16,329 nt of DNA from Cytophagales bacterium (lineage in GTDB: Bacteria; Bacteroidota; Bacteroidia; Cytophagales; JAAEPT01), in NCBI GenBank assembly GCA_011524675.1, contig WTJX01000280.1, positions 1 through 16,329 on the forward strand. Direction: 5' to 3'. The translations under genes and the position numbers were made by a program. Shown piece after piece: positions 7,542 to 14,709 of the stretch; position 1 is the stretch's first letter, and every line of letters begins with the position of its first letter. Below the pieces are notes generated by a model. The model worked only from the letters and a program-made list of their open reading frames with translations, was not told the origin of the DNA and ran no database searches.

Positions 7542-9569
7542 ATGTTAAAGTATAGAACAAAAAACCTTATCTTCTTTCTTTTTGTGTTTACTTCCTGTTC
7601 AGAGTCAGCAAGGAAATATTTAAGCAATGGTGCAACAGCGTATCATAAAAAAGAATATGCCGTAGCCATCAAGCAATTGAGCCGTGCACAAGAAAAAGGA
7701 ATAAAAGAACAAGAGGAAGTGAATTATATGTTGGCAGAGTCCTACCGATTGTCAAATCAGCTTGCAGCATCTCAGCCCTTCTACAAAGCACTACTAGATA
7801 GCAAAGTATATGGTGATAGGGCATTGTTTTGGTATGCCTCCTCTCTCAAAGCCAATGGAGAGTACGAAGAATCTCTTTCTCACTTTGTCAAATATGCAAA
7901 ACAAGGTACAGATAGAGACAAAGTATTACAATCCAAGCGAGAGTTCAAAAAGTTAACAGAACTAAAAAGGATAGACAGAATACCACGACATTGGGATATA
8001 GACCATTCTTTAGCAATCAATTCTCCTGGTCCAGAATATGGGCTTAGTATTCATAAAGATACTATTTACCTCACCATGGAAGGAAACAAAGAGTTTATAT
8101 ATCAAGGGCAGGGAACAGCTTTTACAGATATATATTACCTTCCCAAAGATGAGCTAGGTACAGGAAAGCCAAAGCCTATGAATTCAAAAATAAATCTGCC
8201 AAATGTTCATGAAGCTTGCCCAGCCATTTCTCCAGATGGAAAAACCCTAATTTTTGCGAGAAGCAATACAGGAAAGAAAAAAGACCCGATATCACAAGTA
8301 GATCTCTATAAAAGTAAAAAAATATTTGATCAATGGACTGCTCCCGTACAGATGGAGTTAAACAAAAGGGGAGCATGGACTTCTACACCAACCTATGCGC
8401 CAGACAATAAAACAATATACTTCTCGTCAGATAGAGCAGGAGGCAGAGGAGGTAAAGACTTATGGAGAGCAGAATGGGACGACTTAAACGACCGTTTTAT
8501 CAATATCGTAAATCTAGGGCCCAAAATTAATACCGCTGGGGATGAAATGTTTCCTTATATAGACCCTAAAGGTGATTTTTATTTTGCTTCCGATGGACAT
8601 GCAGGCTATGGCAGACTAGACCTATTCAAAGTAAAAAACTTTGGCAAGAGTTCACAAAGAGCAATCAACATGGGGCGACCTATGAACTCAGAAGCTGACG
8701 ATTTCGGCATACTTTTTACTACAGATAGCAGTGGCTTTTATAGCTCAGATAGAAAAGGAGGACAAGGATTTGATGATGTATATAGTTTCATAGATACACT
8801 TCCCGATTCAAAATTTGCCTTCTATTTTTTAAAAGCTATCGTCAAAGGAAAAGTACTCAGCGACTCAAACACAATCACCAACCAGCTCGTAGAGTTACCC
8901 TTTGCACAAGTAAGTCTAGCAGACGATGAACAGCTAGAAATAGGACTCAAAAAAACAGATGAAAATGCTTCTGCCACTTTTGAAGTAGAAACCGAAAAAG
9001 AATATAGCTTACTGGTTGCCATAGAAGGATACCTTAAGCGTAGAGTTTATTATTCCACTGTAAATAAAACAGTCCCACAGCAAGCATTAACACAAAAAGA
9101 ACAAGATATTTTCTTTACAACAGAGATTATTTTAGATCCATTGATGGAAGACCTTATCGTAGATTTTGATCCAATATATTTTGAGTATAATAAATGGGAT
9201 GTTACCAAAGAGGCAGAGCATGTGTTACAAGAAATGTTAACTGTATTGAGAGACAACCCAAATATCTCAGTAGAGATAGGTTCTCATACAGACCCTAGGG
9301 GTAATGACAAATTTAATGAGACATTATCTGCTAAAAGAGCAAAGTCTGTGGTAGAGTTTATGATTAGTAAAGGAATAAGTCAACAAAGGATTTCATATAA
9401 AGGATATGGCGAAACAGTGCCATATCAACTTACAGAAGATATAGGAGCATTAAAAAAAGGAGCAGTATTAACACATGACTACATTTTGACTTTGCCAGAA
9501 GAGCTACAAGAAGAAGCTTATCGCTTAGATAGAAGAACAGAGTTTAAAATAACCGAAGTATTGAGGTAG
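7542..9569 (+). CDS. PorE-like OmpA-family lipoprotein (TPR, PD40 propeller, CRD, OmpA_C)
   Basis: 675 residues. A short signal ends in the lipobox FTSC (Cys19), so it is a lipoprotein. Residues about 25-145 are TPR-like helical repeats. Residues 155-420 hold PD40/WD40-like blades, seen as repeated ISPDGKTLIFA, YAPDNKTIYFSSD, IDPKGDFYFASD and FYSSDRKGG motifs. Residues about 432-505 look like a carboxypeptidase-regulatory-like beta domain. Residues 540-673 are an OmpA C-terminal peptidoglycan-binding domain with Asp584 (GSHTDPRG) and Arg599 (LSAKRAKSV). This is the domain order and length of PorE, a type IX secretion accessory protein known from Porphyromonas gingivalis. Bacteroidota often carry several paralogues, so a true PorE role is inference. 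The 36-residue stretch between GYGE and RRTEF is normal for this subgroup. The gene stands alone, between hairpins at 7478 and 9638. Confidence 0.8.
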   Translation: MLKYRTKNLIFFLFVFTSCSESARKYLSNGATAYHKKEYAVAIKQLSRAQEKGIKEQEEVNYMLAESYRLSNQLAASQPFYKALLDSKVYGDRALFWYASSLKANGEYEESLSHFVKYAKQGTDRDKVLQSKREFKKLTELKRIDRIPRHWDIDHSLAINSPGPEYGLSIHKDTIYLTMEGNKEFIYQGQGTAFTDIYYLPKDELGTGKPKPMNSKINLPNVHEACPAISPDGKTLIFARSNTGKKKDPISQVDLYKSKKIFDQWTAPVQMELNKRGAWTSTPTYAPDNKTIYFSSDRAGGRGGKDLWRAEWDDLNDRFINIVNLGPKINTAGDEMFPYIDPKGDFYFASDGHAGYGRLDLFKVKNFGKSSQRAINMGRPMNSEADDFGILFTTDSSGFYSSDRKGGQGFDDVYSFIDTLPDSKFAFYFLKAIVKGKVLSDSNTITNQLVELPFAQVSLADDEQLEIGLKKTDENASATFEVETEKEYSLLVAIEGYLKRRVYYSTVNKTVPQQALTQKEQDIFFTTEIILDPLMEDLIVDFDPIYFEYNKWDVTKEAEHVLQEMLTVLRDNPNISVEIGSHTDPRGNDKFNETLSAKRAKSVVEFMISKGISQQRISYKGYGETVPYQLTEDIGALKKGAVLTHDYILTLPEELQEEAYRLDRRTEFKITEVLR

Positions 9570-9637
9570 CGAAAGTCAAACAAAAAAAAATGGTATCCGT
9601 AAGCTAACAAGGTTATAGTCCATCAAATGCGTATAAG

Positions 9638-9673
9638 AAGGCTTTGCAAAATTTAAGTTATGCAAAGCCTTTT
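9638..9673 (+). terminator. Rho-independent terminator after the PorE-like gene
   Basis: A perfect 11-bp stem, AAGGCTTTGCA (9638-9648) with TGCAAAGCCTT (9661-9671), has a 12-nt loop and then TT and AT-rich sequence. The U-tract is short. It lies about 70 nt after the stop codon at 9569. The stem reuses the GGCTTTGCA motif of the hairpins at 30 and 7478. Confidence 0.7.
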
Positions 9674-9755
9674 ATAAAAATAACAAACAGAAGCTAAGGG
9701 GTATAAATTTTTAAGCGAATGTATAAAATTTAAATATGCTCTAACAAAGTTTATG

Positions 9756-9763
9756 TACATTTG
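9756..9763 (+). promoter_or_regulatory. Bacteroidota-type -7 promoter element of rlmN
   Basis: TACATTTG matches the phylum's -7 consensus TAnnTTTG perfectly and lies 10 nt before the preferred rlmN start at 9774. It would place transcription start only a few nucleotides before the ATG, giving a leaderless or near-leaderless mRNA. A TTG -33 box at the standard distance is not obvious, so the assignment rests on the -7 match and its position. Confidence 0.5.
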
Positions 9764-9773
9764 CACTTATCAT

Positions 9774-10826
9774 ATGTCATCAATAAAGAACATTAAAGTA
9801 CTTAGTTATCCAGAGTTAGAAAAGACTTTTGTAGCTCTTGGAGAAAAACCTTTTCGCGCCAAGCAAGTGTATGAATGGTTATGGAAAAAGTCTGCTTCTA
9901 GCTTTGATGAAATGACAAACCTATCCAAACCGCTCAGAGAAAAACTCCAAAAACACTTTACCTTACAGAGCACAACCATACATCGTAAGCAAATAAGTAA
10001 TGATAAAACCATAAAGTACATCTTTGAACTTTCAGATCACAACAAAGTAGAAGGCGTACTCATTCCTACAAACTCACGCATGACCGCTTGTATTTCCTCA
10101 CAAGTAGGATGTTCTTTGACGTGTAAATTTTGCGCTACAGGTTATCTCGATAGAAAAAGAAATTTAGAAGCTTACGAGATTTATGACCAAGTAGTAAATA
10201 TTGCCAAAGAAGCAGAAGAAAATTACCAAATACCACTATCAAACATTGTTTATATGGGTATGGGTGAACCCTTGTTGAACTATCAAAATATGCTCAAGTC
10301 CATTGAATATATCACGTCAGAAAAAGGACTAGGCATGTCGCCCAAGAGGATTACTGTTTCTACAGCAGGAATTGCAAAAATGATAAAAAAACTAGGAGAC
10401 GATCAAGTAAAGTTTAATCTAGCGCTCTCTCTGCATGCTGCCAACGATGAGAAGAGAAATAAAATAATGCCTATCAATGAATCAAACTCTTTAGCAGCAC
10501 TCAAAGAGGCCTTGATGTATTTTTATAAAAAAACAAAGTGTCGCGTAACCTACGAATACATCGTTTTTCATGGTGTGAATGATACCCTAGAAGACGCTAA
10601 AGAACTATATGATTTTACATTGCATACCCCTTGCAAAGTTAATATCATAGAGTATAATCCCATCTCACAAGCAGATTATGTCAATGCATCAGGTGATGCT
10701 ATAGATCGGTTTCAACAGTTTTTAGAAAAGAAAGGTGTCGTTACAAATGTGAGAAGAAGTCGAGGCAAAGATATAGATGCCGCTTGCGGACAATTAGCAG
10801 GTAAAGAAAAAGCCAGTACGCTTTGA
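9774..10826 (+). CDS. rlmN: Dual-specificity 23S rRNA A2503 / tRNA A37 C2-methyltransferase (radical SAM)
   Basis: 350 residues with the ATG at 9774. The radical-SAM [4Fe-4S] motif is Cys113, Cys117 and Cys120 (CSLTCKFC). Cys106, seven residues earlier, and Cys338 (DIDAACGQL) match E. coli Cys118 and Cys355, the latter being the methyl-carrying cysteine. Glu93 (VEGVLIP), MGMGEPLLNY (161-170), STAGI and LSLHA complete the family signature. RlmN methylates C2 of A2503 in the ribosomal peptidyl-transferase centre and of A37 in some tRNAs, using two SAM per methylation. An in-frame ATG at 9753 would add MYICTYH, but that stretch is the -7 promoter element itself, and 9774 gives the family-typical N-terminus. 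A 59-codon gene begins 17 nt after the stop. Confidence 0.95.
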   Translation: MSSIKNIKVLSYPELEKTFVALGEKPFRAKQVYEWLWKKSASSFDEMTNLSKPLREKLQKHFTLQSTTIHRKQISNDKTIKYIFELSDHNKVEGVLIPTNSRMTACISSQVGCSLTCKFCATGYLDRKRNLEAYEIYDQVVNIAKEAEENYQIPLSNIVYMGMGEPLLNYQNMLKSIEYITSEKGLGMSPKRITVSTAGIAKMIKKLGDDQVKFNLALSLHAANDEKRNKIMPINESNSLAALKEALMYFYKKTKCRVTYEYIVFHGVNDTLEDAKELYDFTLHTPCKVNIIEYNPISQADYVNASGDAIDRFQQFLEKKGVVTNVRRSRGKDIDAACGQLAGKEKASTL

Positions 10827-10843
10827 TTTGATGAATAAAACCT

Positions 10844-11023
10844 ATGATAAGTTTCAAAGAATATTGTGATGATAAAAAAATCAATGCTGAAATCTTCGAG
10901 AAAAAAGATAATGCACTATACAAAGAACTATCTGAACTCTTTCTAAAAGTGCATCCACAGAGTTTTACGGTGCAAAAGAAATTTTTGATAAATAAAATTA
11001 GGAGAAAATACCCTCTTCTCTAA
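10844..11023 (+). CDS. Conserved small protein, function unknown (59 aa)
   Basis: An intact short reading frame runs from ATG 10844 to TAA 11021-11023. The product starts MISFKEYCDDKKINAEIFEK and ends FLINKIRRKYPLL. It is highly charged, has no signal peptide or membrane segment, and ends with a basic helix (KKFLINKIRRKY). The pattern of a short helix, then ELFLKVHPQSFTVQKKFLINKIRR, is one I recall from small unnamed proteins of Bacteroidota, though I cannot name a family. The lack of internal stops in this AT-rich DNA and the reading direction behind rlmN (17-nt gap) support a real gene, possibly co-transcribed with rlmN. A competing ATG at 10831 yields only 12 codons. Confidence 0.65.
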   Translation: MISFKEYCDDKKINAEIFEKKDNALYKELSELFLKVHPQSFTVQKKFLINKIRRKYPLL

Positions 11024-11201
11024 GTGTGCTTTTATCATTACTGATTTAGGCTTTATTGTCTGAAGAGGAAAAACTTTTTTTGAAGTCAATCATTAAAAAG
11101 TTAAAATACTTCGTAATTAAACAATAAACATTTATTCATTTTTTATAAAAAAATAAATAAATTGTAATGATTTTGAGTATCCCTAGTTGAATGATAAACG
11201 T

Positions 11202-11220
11202 ATCTTTTAGAATAAAAGAT
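11202..11220 (+). promoter_or_regulatory. Perfect 8-bp inverted repeat
   Basis: ATCTTTTA (11202-11209) and TAAAAGAT (11213-11220) surround a GAA spacer. There is no U-tract after it, so it is not an ordinary terminator. It could be an operator dyad or a small RNA hairpin; nothing decides between them. Confidence 0.4.
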
Positions 11221-11297
11221 GTTCAATTAGTAAAATAATAACAAAATTTGTGTTAAGTAGGCTGATAAAAATAATTGTGTTTTAAAAAAATGAGTGG

Positions 11298-11374
11298 TTT
11301 TAGTTCAGATCAAGGCAGAAAGCAAAGCTTTAGCAAGCTAAAGCGCGTATTTCTAACGATGAGATGAACTAAAA
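11298..11374 (+). repeat. Long three-tier imperfect palindrome, possible intergenic repeat element
   Basis: The outer arms TTTTAGTTCA (11298-11307) and TGAACTAAAA (11365-11374) pair perfectly over 10 bp. Inside them AGAAA (about 11317-11321) can pair with TTTCT (about 11350-11354). At the tip, GCTTTAG (11327-11333) and CTAAAGC (11338-11344) close a CAAG loop. The 3' flank GCCGGTTTTTT adds a T-run. The organisation resembles palindromic intergenic elements I have seen in Bacteroidota genomes, but I cannot name a family. A partly similar core occurs in opposite orientation at 15261-15284. Confidence 0.6.
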
Positions 11375-11444
11375 TAGCCGGTTTTTTATCATAAGTGTTT
11401 TTGGATGATTACTTATGCAATATAAAGCTTTGTATAACCAAGAG

Positions 11445-11465
11445 ACTTCATTCATGAAATGAAGT
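11445..11465 (+). promoter_or_regulatory. Perfect 8-bp hairpin upstream of the signalling operon
   Basis: ACTTCATT (11445-11452) pairs with AATGAAGT (11458-11465) around a CATGA loop, about 110 nt before the first start codon of the operon. Without a U-tract it is more likely an operator or leader structure than a terminator. Confidence 0.4.
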
Positions 11466-11577
11466 AACAAGGTAGATTATTTAAGTACACCTGCTTAAAG
11501 ACTTTTGAATGACTACTAAATAAAAGTAAAATGTGGTTAAATATGACTCAATATTATAATTCATAAATTACCTTATC

Positions 11578-11817
11578 ATGAGATTTTCATCTAACATACC
11601 ATCTAAAGACCGTATTGAATGGGGGCTTATTGTTACTGGAAGGCTTGATTATAAGTTTAGTAATTTCGTTTTGCAGATGAAGACTACGGAATACGCCAAT
11701 AGCATCAAAGGAGGAGAATTAGACTCGCAAATAGCTATTGATGAATTGTATGAGTTATGCGCCAAATATTCTTTGGCAGTGAGAGAAGATTTAATAAAAA
11801 TATTTAAACGATGGTAG
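11578..11817 (+). CDS. Small protein of unknown function, first gene of the signalling operon
   Basis: 79 residues; not recognised. There is no signal peptide, membrane helix or cysteine-rich motif; the only cysteine is in LYELCAKYSL. The N-terminal half (RIEWGLIVTGRLDYKFSNFV) looks mixed alpha/beta. Residues about 50-78 look like two amphipathic helices ending in EDLIKIFKRW. It begins with ATG at 11578, and its stop overlaps the next start by 7 nt (ATGGTAG), so it should be translationally coupled to the FIST-like gene. Operon position suggests a signalling accessory such as an adaptor, kinase inhibitor or co-sensor, but this is inference from context only. Confidence 0.7.
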   Translation: MRFSSNIPSKDRIEWGLIVTGRLDYKFSNFVLQMKTTEYANSIKGGELDSQIAIDELYELCAKYSLAVREDLIKIFKRW

Positions 11818-12818
11818 AGCTGAATAATGAATTGAAGACTGTTCAAGAAGTAATAAGCTTGATAGAAGAGGGGAGACAGCTCGTAATTAATGGTGAAGTA
11901 AAGTTACTTGAACAGTTGCCCAAGGGTAATTGGATAGGAGCTACGGAATCATACTTTTATTTAGAAGGGCAAAAAGGGTGTTTTGATGAATCTAAATTGT
12001 TTGTATCAGATTTTACAAACATTAGTAAAAGCATCAAAATACAAACATATACAGAAGAAAACATACAGCATGTTTCATCAAATGGTTTTGAAAACGGATT
12101 CAACTTTTTAGTATTGCCTGCGCAAAGCGATATACAATTATCATTTGCCTTAAACTCTCCTAATTACGAACAATTATACAAAAATCCACTCTTGGGTTTG
12201 ATAGCGGGGACTAATTTAGAGAAGTTTAGTAAAGGCGAGCCTTCAAAGGTTTTTAATGGCATTTTAGGTGAAAGCTACTCAGATAAAGGCGTGGCACTGC
12301 ATGTAGAACTTGAAGAACGCTTCGTAGCAAGACTAGAAATAGTGAATGTATTTGAGGCAAACACTACTGCAACAGTAGAAGTAGAACAAACAGATTTTGT
12401 CATAGAAGAATGTCTCATAGACGGAAAAAAAGTAAATCTATATGATTATTTGCAAGAGCATAATATAGATATAAGTTTTCCACTTGTATGTGACTATAGC
12501 GGAGCTACAATCAACACTAGTTTTCAAAGGCTAGAAGAGCAGTCAAAGAAAGTAGTTTTTTATGCTCCATTATTTGCAGGGAAAAAATATAAGTTTGCTA
12601 AACCATTAAATAACTACAAAGAACAATTTAGAACAAAGGTTGAACAAGCTGATATCAAGAAGGAGACAATGATATACAATTGTAATTGTATTTTAAACTA
12701 TCTCTATGGAGAGTTAGAGAAAGGAGATATTGGTTTTTCAGGACCTACTACCTTTGGAGAGATAGCATATCATTTGATTAATCAAACTTTTACATATCTT
12801 TTGATAGACGAAAAATAA
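11811..12818 (+). CDS. Uncharacterised FIST-like putative sensory protein
   Basis: 335-residue soluble protein with no signal peptide or membrane helix. I recognise the pattern of an uncharacterised bacterial family, possibly DUF6976 (name from memory, unverified): LPKGNWIGATESYFY (36-50), KVFNGILGE (146-154), FPLVCDYSGATINTSF (223-238), VVFYAPLFAGKKYKFAKP (248-265) and NCNCILNYLYGELE (290-303). The C-terminal block, a Cys-containing helix followed by GPTTFGEIAYHLINQT (311-326), closely echoes the FIST_C ending (Cys helix, GFxTYGEI, HNQT). FIST proteins, including NosP-type haem proteins, sense small ligands and partner with histidine kinases. The gene sits between a 79-aa gene (7-nt overlap) and a kinase (5-nt gap), which fits a cytosolic input module. 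Candidate ligand residues are Cys201, Cys291 and Cys293 and nearby histidines. The ligand is unknown. Confidence 0.6.
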   Translation: MVELNNELKTVQEVISLIEEGRQLVINGEVKLLEQLPKGNWIGATESYFYLEGQKGCFDESKLFVSDFTNISKSIKIQTYTEENIQHVSSNGFENGFNFLVLPAQSDIQLSFALNSPNYEQLYKNPLLGLIAGTNLEKFSKGEPSKVFNGILGESYSDKGVALHVELEERFVARLEIVNVFEANTTATVEVEQTDFVIEECLIDGKKVNLYDYLQEHNIDISFPLVCDYSGATINTSFQRLEEQSKKVVFYAPLFAGKKYKFAKPLNNYKEQFRTKVEQADIKKETMIYNCNCILNYLYGELEKGDIGFSGPTTFGEIAYHLINQTFTYLLIDEK

Positions 12819-12823
12819 GCAGT

Positions 12824-14110
12824 ATGGCGCATCAATTTGGAGAACAAACACATAAGATAAGTCAAGAGTTATTTGGAGATACTGAACCTTCTGGGGATTG
12901 TCTAAAAGTATTAGAAAAAACAGAGGAGCTTTCTGCTTACTACGAAAAGGAAATCTTGAAACTCAAGATACAGCTTAGGCAAATAAAAGAAAAAGCAGAA
13001 TTAAAAAGTGAATACCTAAACAATGCCTTTGAAGAGTTGTTGAAAAATAACGAAGACCTTATTAGAGCCAAGGAAAAAGAGGATGCACAGAGAAAAGAGC
13101 TTGAAAAAGCATATGCAGACTTAAAAAGTGCACAAAATCACATGATACAAACAGAAAAAATGGCATCCCTAGGAGCGCTTATTTCTGGTATTACTCATGA
13201 GATCAATACTCCTTTGGCTGTAATACATGGTGGACTTTCAAACTTGAATGAGTTATTGGATTTTCAGTTCACAGACTTTATAGACTTTGCTAGAAAAGCC
13301 AACCAAGAAATTTTTGAAAAACTAAACGAAACCGTTCAGTTTATTAGAAATAACAATGCAGTTGAACTTACTACAAGAGAAGAAAGAAAGCTAAGAAGAA
13401 AGTTTACGGGCACTCTAGAAGAGTTGGATATCACAGGATTTGACAATTTGGTAAGTGATTTCATTAGGCTAGGTCTTCATGAAAAGTTTGAAGAGTTTAT
13501 TCCTTATATACAAAAAGATCAAGGGGAGAAAATGCTTTCATCGGTTTCCAAAATTGGAAACATAAACTTGACTACTAACAATATGGTGAAAGCTGTTAAA
13601 AAAATGCAAAAAATAATTTTCGCATTGAAAAACTATTCTTACCATAGAGAAACAGAAAACCCAGAAGCTATTAATGTAGTATCAAGTTTAGAAACAGTAA
13701 TCACATTATACTTCAACGAAATAAAACAAGGGATCAATTTATCTAAAAATTATGATGAAGAAGATGAGTTTATCATTAACGGATATGTAGATCAGTTAGA
13801 TCAAGTTTGGACTAACCTGATCAATAATTCTATACAAGCAATGAAAGGACAAGGTGATATGGAGATCACCTTAGATAAGATAGGACTAAATCTTGTAGTG
13901 GGAATTAGAGATACAGGGCCAGGAATTCCTCCAGAAATAGTAGAGAAAGTGTTTACACCATTTTTTACTACAAAACCTCAAGGAGAAGGTACAGGTCTAG
14001 GATTAGATATAAGTAAAAAAATTATTGAAAAACATGAAGGGTATATTAGTGTTGAATCTGAACCAGGAAACACTATCTTTACGGTCACATTACCTTTAAA
14101 ACAATCATAA
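12824..14110 (+). CDS. Soluble histidine kinase with a large insertion in the dimerisation domain
   Basis: 428 residues with no membrane segment, PAS or GAF domain. Residues about 30-108 are a charged coiled coil. The H-box EKMASLGALISGITHEINTP (111-130) contains phospho-acceptor His125. The second dimerisation helix, normally close by, comes only at about 252-274 (NMVKAVKKMQKIIFALKNYS). The roughly 115 residues between are helical and include TTREERKLRRKF (183-194) and a LDITGFDNLVSDFIRLGLHE segment. I recall a kinase subfamily with this REERxLRR insertion. The ATPase domain is complete: N-box DQVWTNLINNSIQAM (326-340), G1 DTGPGIP (363-369), F-box FTPFFTTK (377-384) and G2 GEGTGLGL (387-394). 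The neighbours are an input protein 5 nt upstream and a receiver 2 nt downstream, so it forms a two-component system with them. The input probably comes from a partner protein through the coiled coil (inference). Confidence 0.9.
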   Translation: MAHQFGEQTHKISQELFGDTEPSGDCLKVLEKTEELSAYYEKEILKLKIQLRQIKEKAELKSEYLNNAFEELLKNNEDLIRAKEKEDAQRKELEKAYADLKSAQNHMIQTEKMASLGALISGITHEINTPLAVIHGGLSNLNELLDFQFTDFIDFARKANQEIFEKLNETVQFIRNNNAVELTTREERKLRRKFTGTLEELDITGFDNLVSDFIRLGLHEKFEEFIPYIQKDQGEKMLSSVSKIGNINLTTNNMVKAVKKMQKIIFALKNYSYHRETENPEAINVVSSLETVITLYFNEIKQGINLSKNYDEEDEFIINGYVDQLDQVWTNLINNSIQAMKGQGDMEITLDKIGLNLVVGIRDTGPGIPPEIVEKVFTPFFTTKPQGEGTGLGLDISKKIIEKHEGYISVESEPGNTIFTVTLPLKQS

Positions 14111-14112
14111 GA

Positions 14113-14505
14113 ATGGCAGAAACAAAAAATGTAATATTGTGTGTAGATGACGAAAAAACAGTTTTAGAGACTCTACAACAACAATTAAAAAGTATTTTTA
14201 AAAATAAGTATTTGATTGAGATTGCAGAAAGTGGTGAAGAAGCTCTAGAAGTACTAGACGACCTCTTGGAAGATGGATACATTACCATACTTATCATTAC
14301 AGATTGGCAAATGCCTGGAATGAAAGGTGATGAACTTTTGATTCATGTCAACAAGCATGACAACAAAATCATCAAAATACTTCTTACAGGACATGCTCCA
14401 GAGGAAGCCGTACAAAGAGCCTTCAATGAAGCTAGACTAGATCATTACATTCAAAAGCCTTGGAAAAAAGACGATCTAGAAGTTAAAATTCAACTTTTGA
14501 AATAA
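14113..14505 (+). CDS. Single-domain response regulator (receiver only), copy 1
   Basis: 130 residues, one CheY-like receiver and no output domain. The acidic pocket is Asp12-Asp13 (CVDDEKTV), the phospho-acceptor Asp64 (ITDWQMPGMKG), the switch Thr92 (LLTGHA) and the invariant Lys115 (YIQKPWKK). All catalytic residues are present, so it should be phosphorylatable. It begins 2 nt after the kinase stop and is almost certainly its cognate receiver. With no DNA-binding or enzymatic domain, it must act by protein-protein contact or as a phosphorelay or phosphate-sink component. A second copy lies at 14710. No hairpin terminator directly follows. Confidence 0.93.
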   Translation: MAETKNVILCVDDEKTVLETLQQQLKSIFKNKYLIEIAESGEEALEVLDDLLEDGYITILIITDWQMPGMKGDELLIHVNKHDNKIIKILLTGHAPEEAVQRAFNEARLDHYIQKPWKKDDLEVKIQLLK

Positions 14506-14603
14506 GTAGTTACATTTTTATAAAGTATCTTAAACACTTCTAAGAGATTTTTAGATTATAAAGTCCAAACTTGTAGATAGGCAAGTGATGTGTTGAACGA
14601 TAG

Positions 14604-14620
14604 AACTATCTATCATAGTT
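14604..14620 (+). promoter_or_regulatory. Small inverted repeat between the two receiver genes
   Basis: AACTAT (14604-14609) and ATAGTT (14615-14620) flank a 5-nt spacer, about 90 nt before the second receiver. It lies within a 204-nt gene-free gap (14506-14709) that should contain that gene's promoter. The stem is short and AT-only apart from one pair, so it may be chance. Confidence 0.25.
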
Positions 14621-14709
14621 AAAGTTAAAATCTCGTGCTTTAATTATATTATAGTTTTCAATAAGAAAGGTGTTGGAGTAAATTTTTTTTAAGAAAAATC
14701 AAAAAAATA

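Larger units (their letters stand above)
11024..11577 (+). promoter_or_regulatory. Gene-free, structured region upstream of the signalling operon
   Basis: These 554 nt contain no credible reading frame. They are very AT-rich, especially about 11090-11170, and hold three separate inverted repeats (11202-11220, 11298-11374 and 11445-11465), listed individually. The promoter of the operon at 11578 should lie here, but no perfect TAnnTTTG element with good spacing was found near the start codon. Confidence 0.5.

Noticed and set aside
61..9640. Similar words ATAGTCCAT-ATGC at 69-82 and about 9615-9631
   Set aside because: Short AT-rich similarity near hairpins, not alignable beyond about 14 nt; most likely chance.
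11012..11068. CCTCTTC / GAAGAGG pairing as a terminator of the 59-codon gene
   Set aside because: The spacer exceeds 40 nt and the 5' arm lies inside the coding region; the nearby T-run is not positioned after a compact stem.
11090..11180. AT-rich stretch considered as a replication origin
   Set aside because: No DnaA-box-like sequences or iterons were seen, and AT richness alone is common in this genome.
14560..14709. tRNA or riboswitch in the gap before receiver copy 2
   Set aside because: No cloverleaf, T-loop GTTCRA or known aptamer motif was found; only a small AT-rich inverted repeat.
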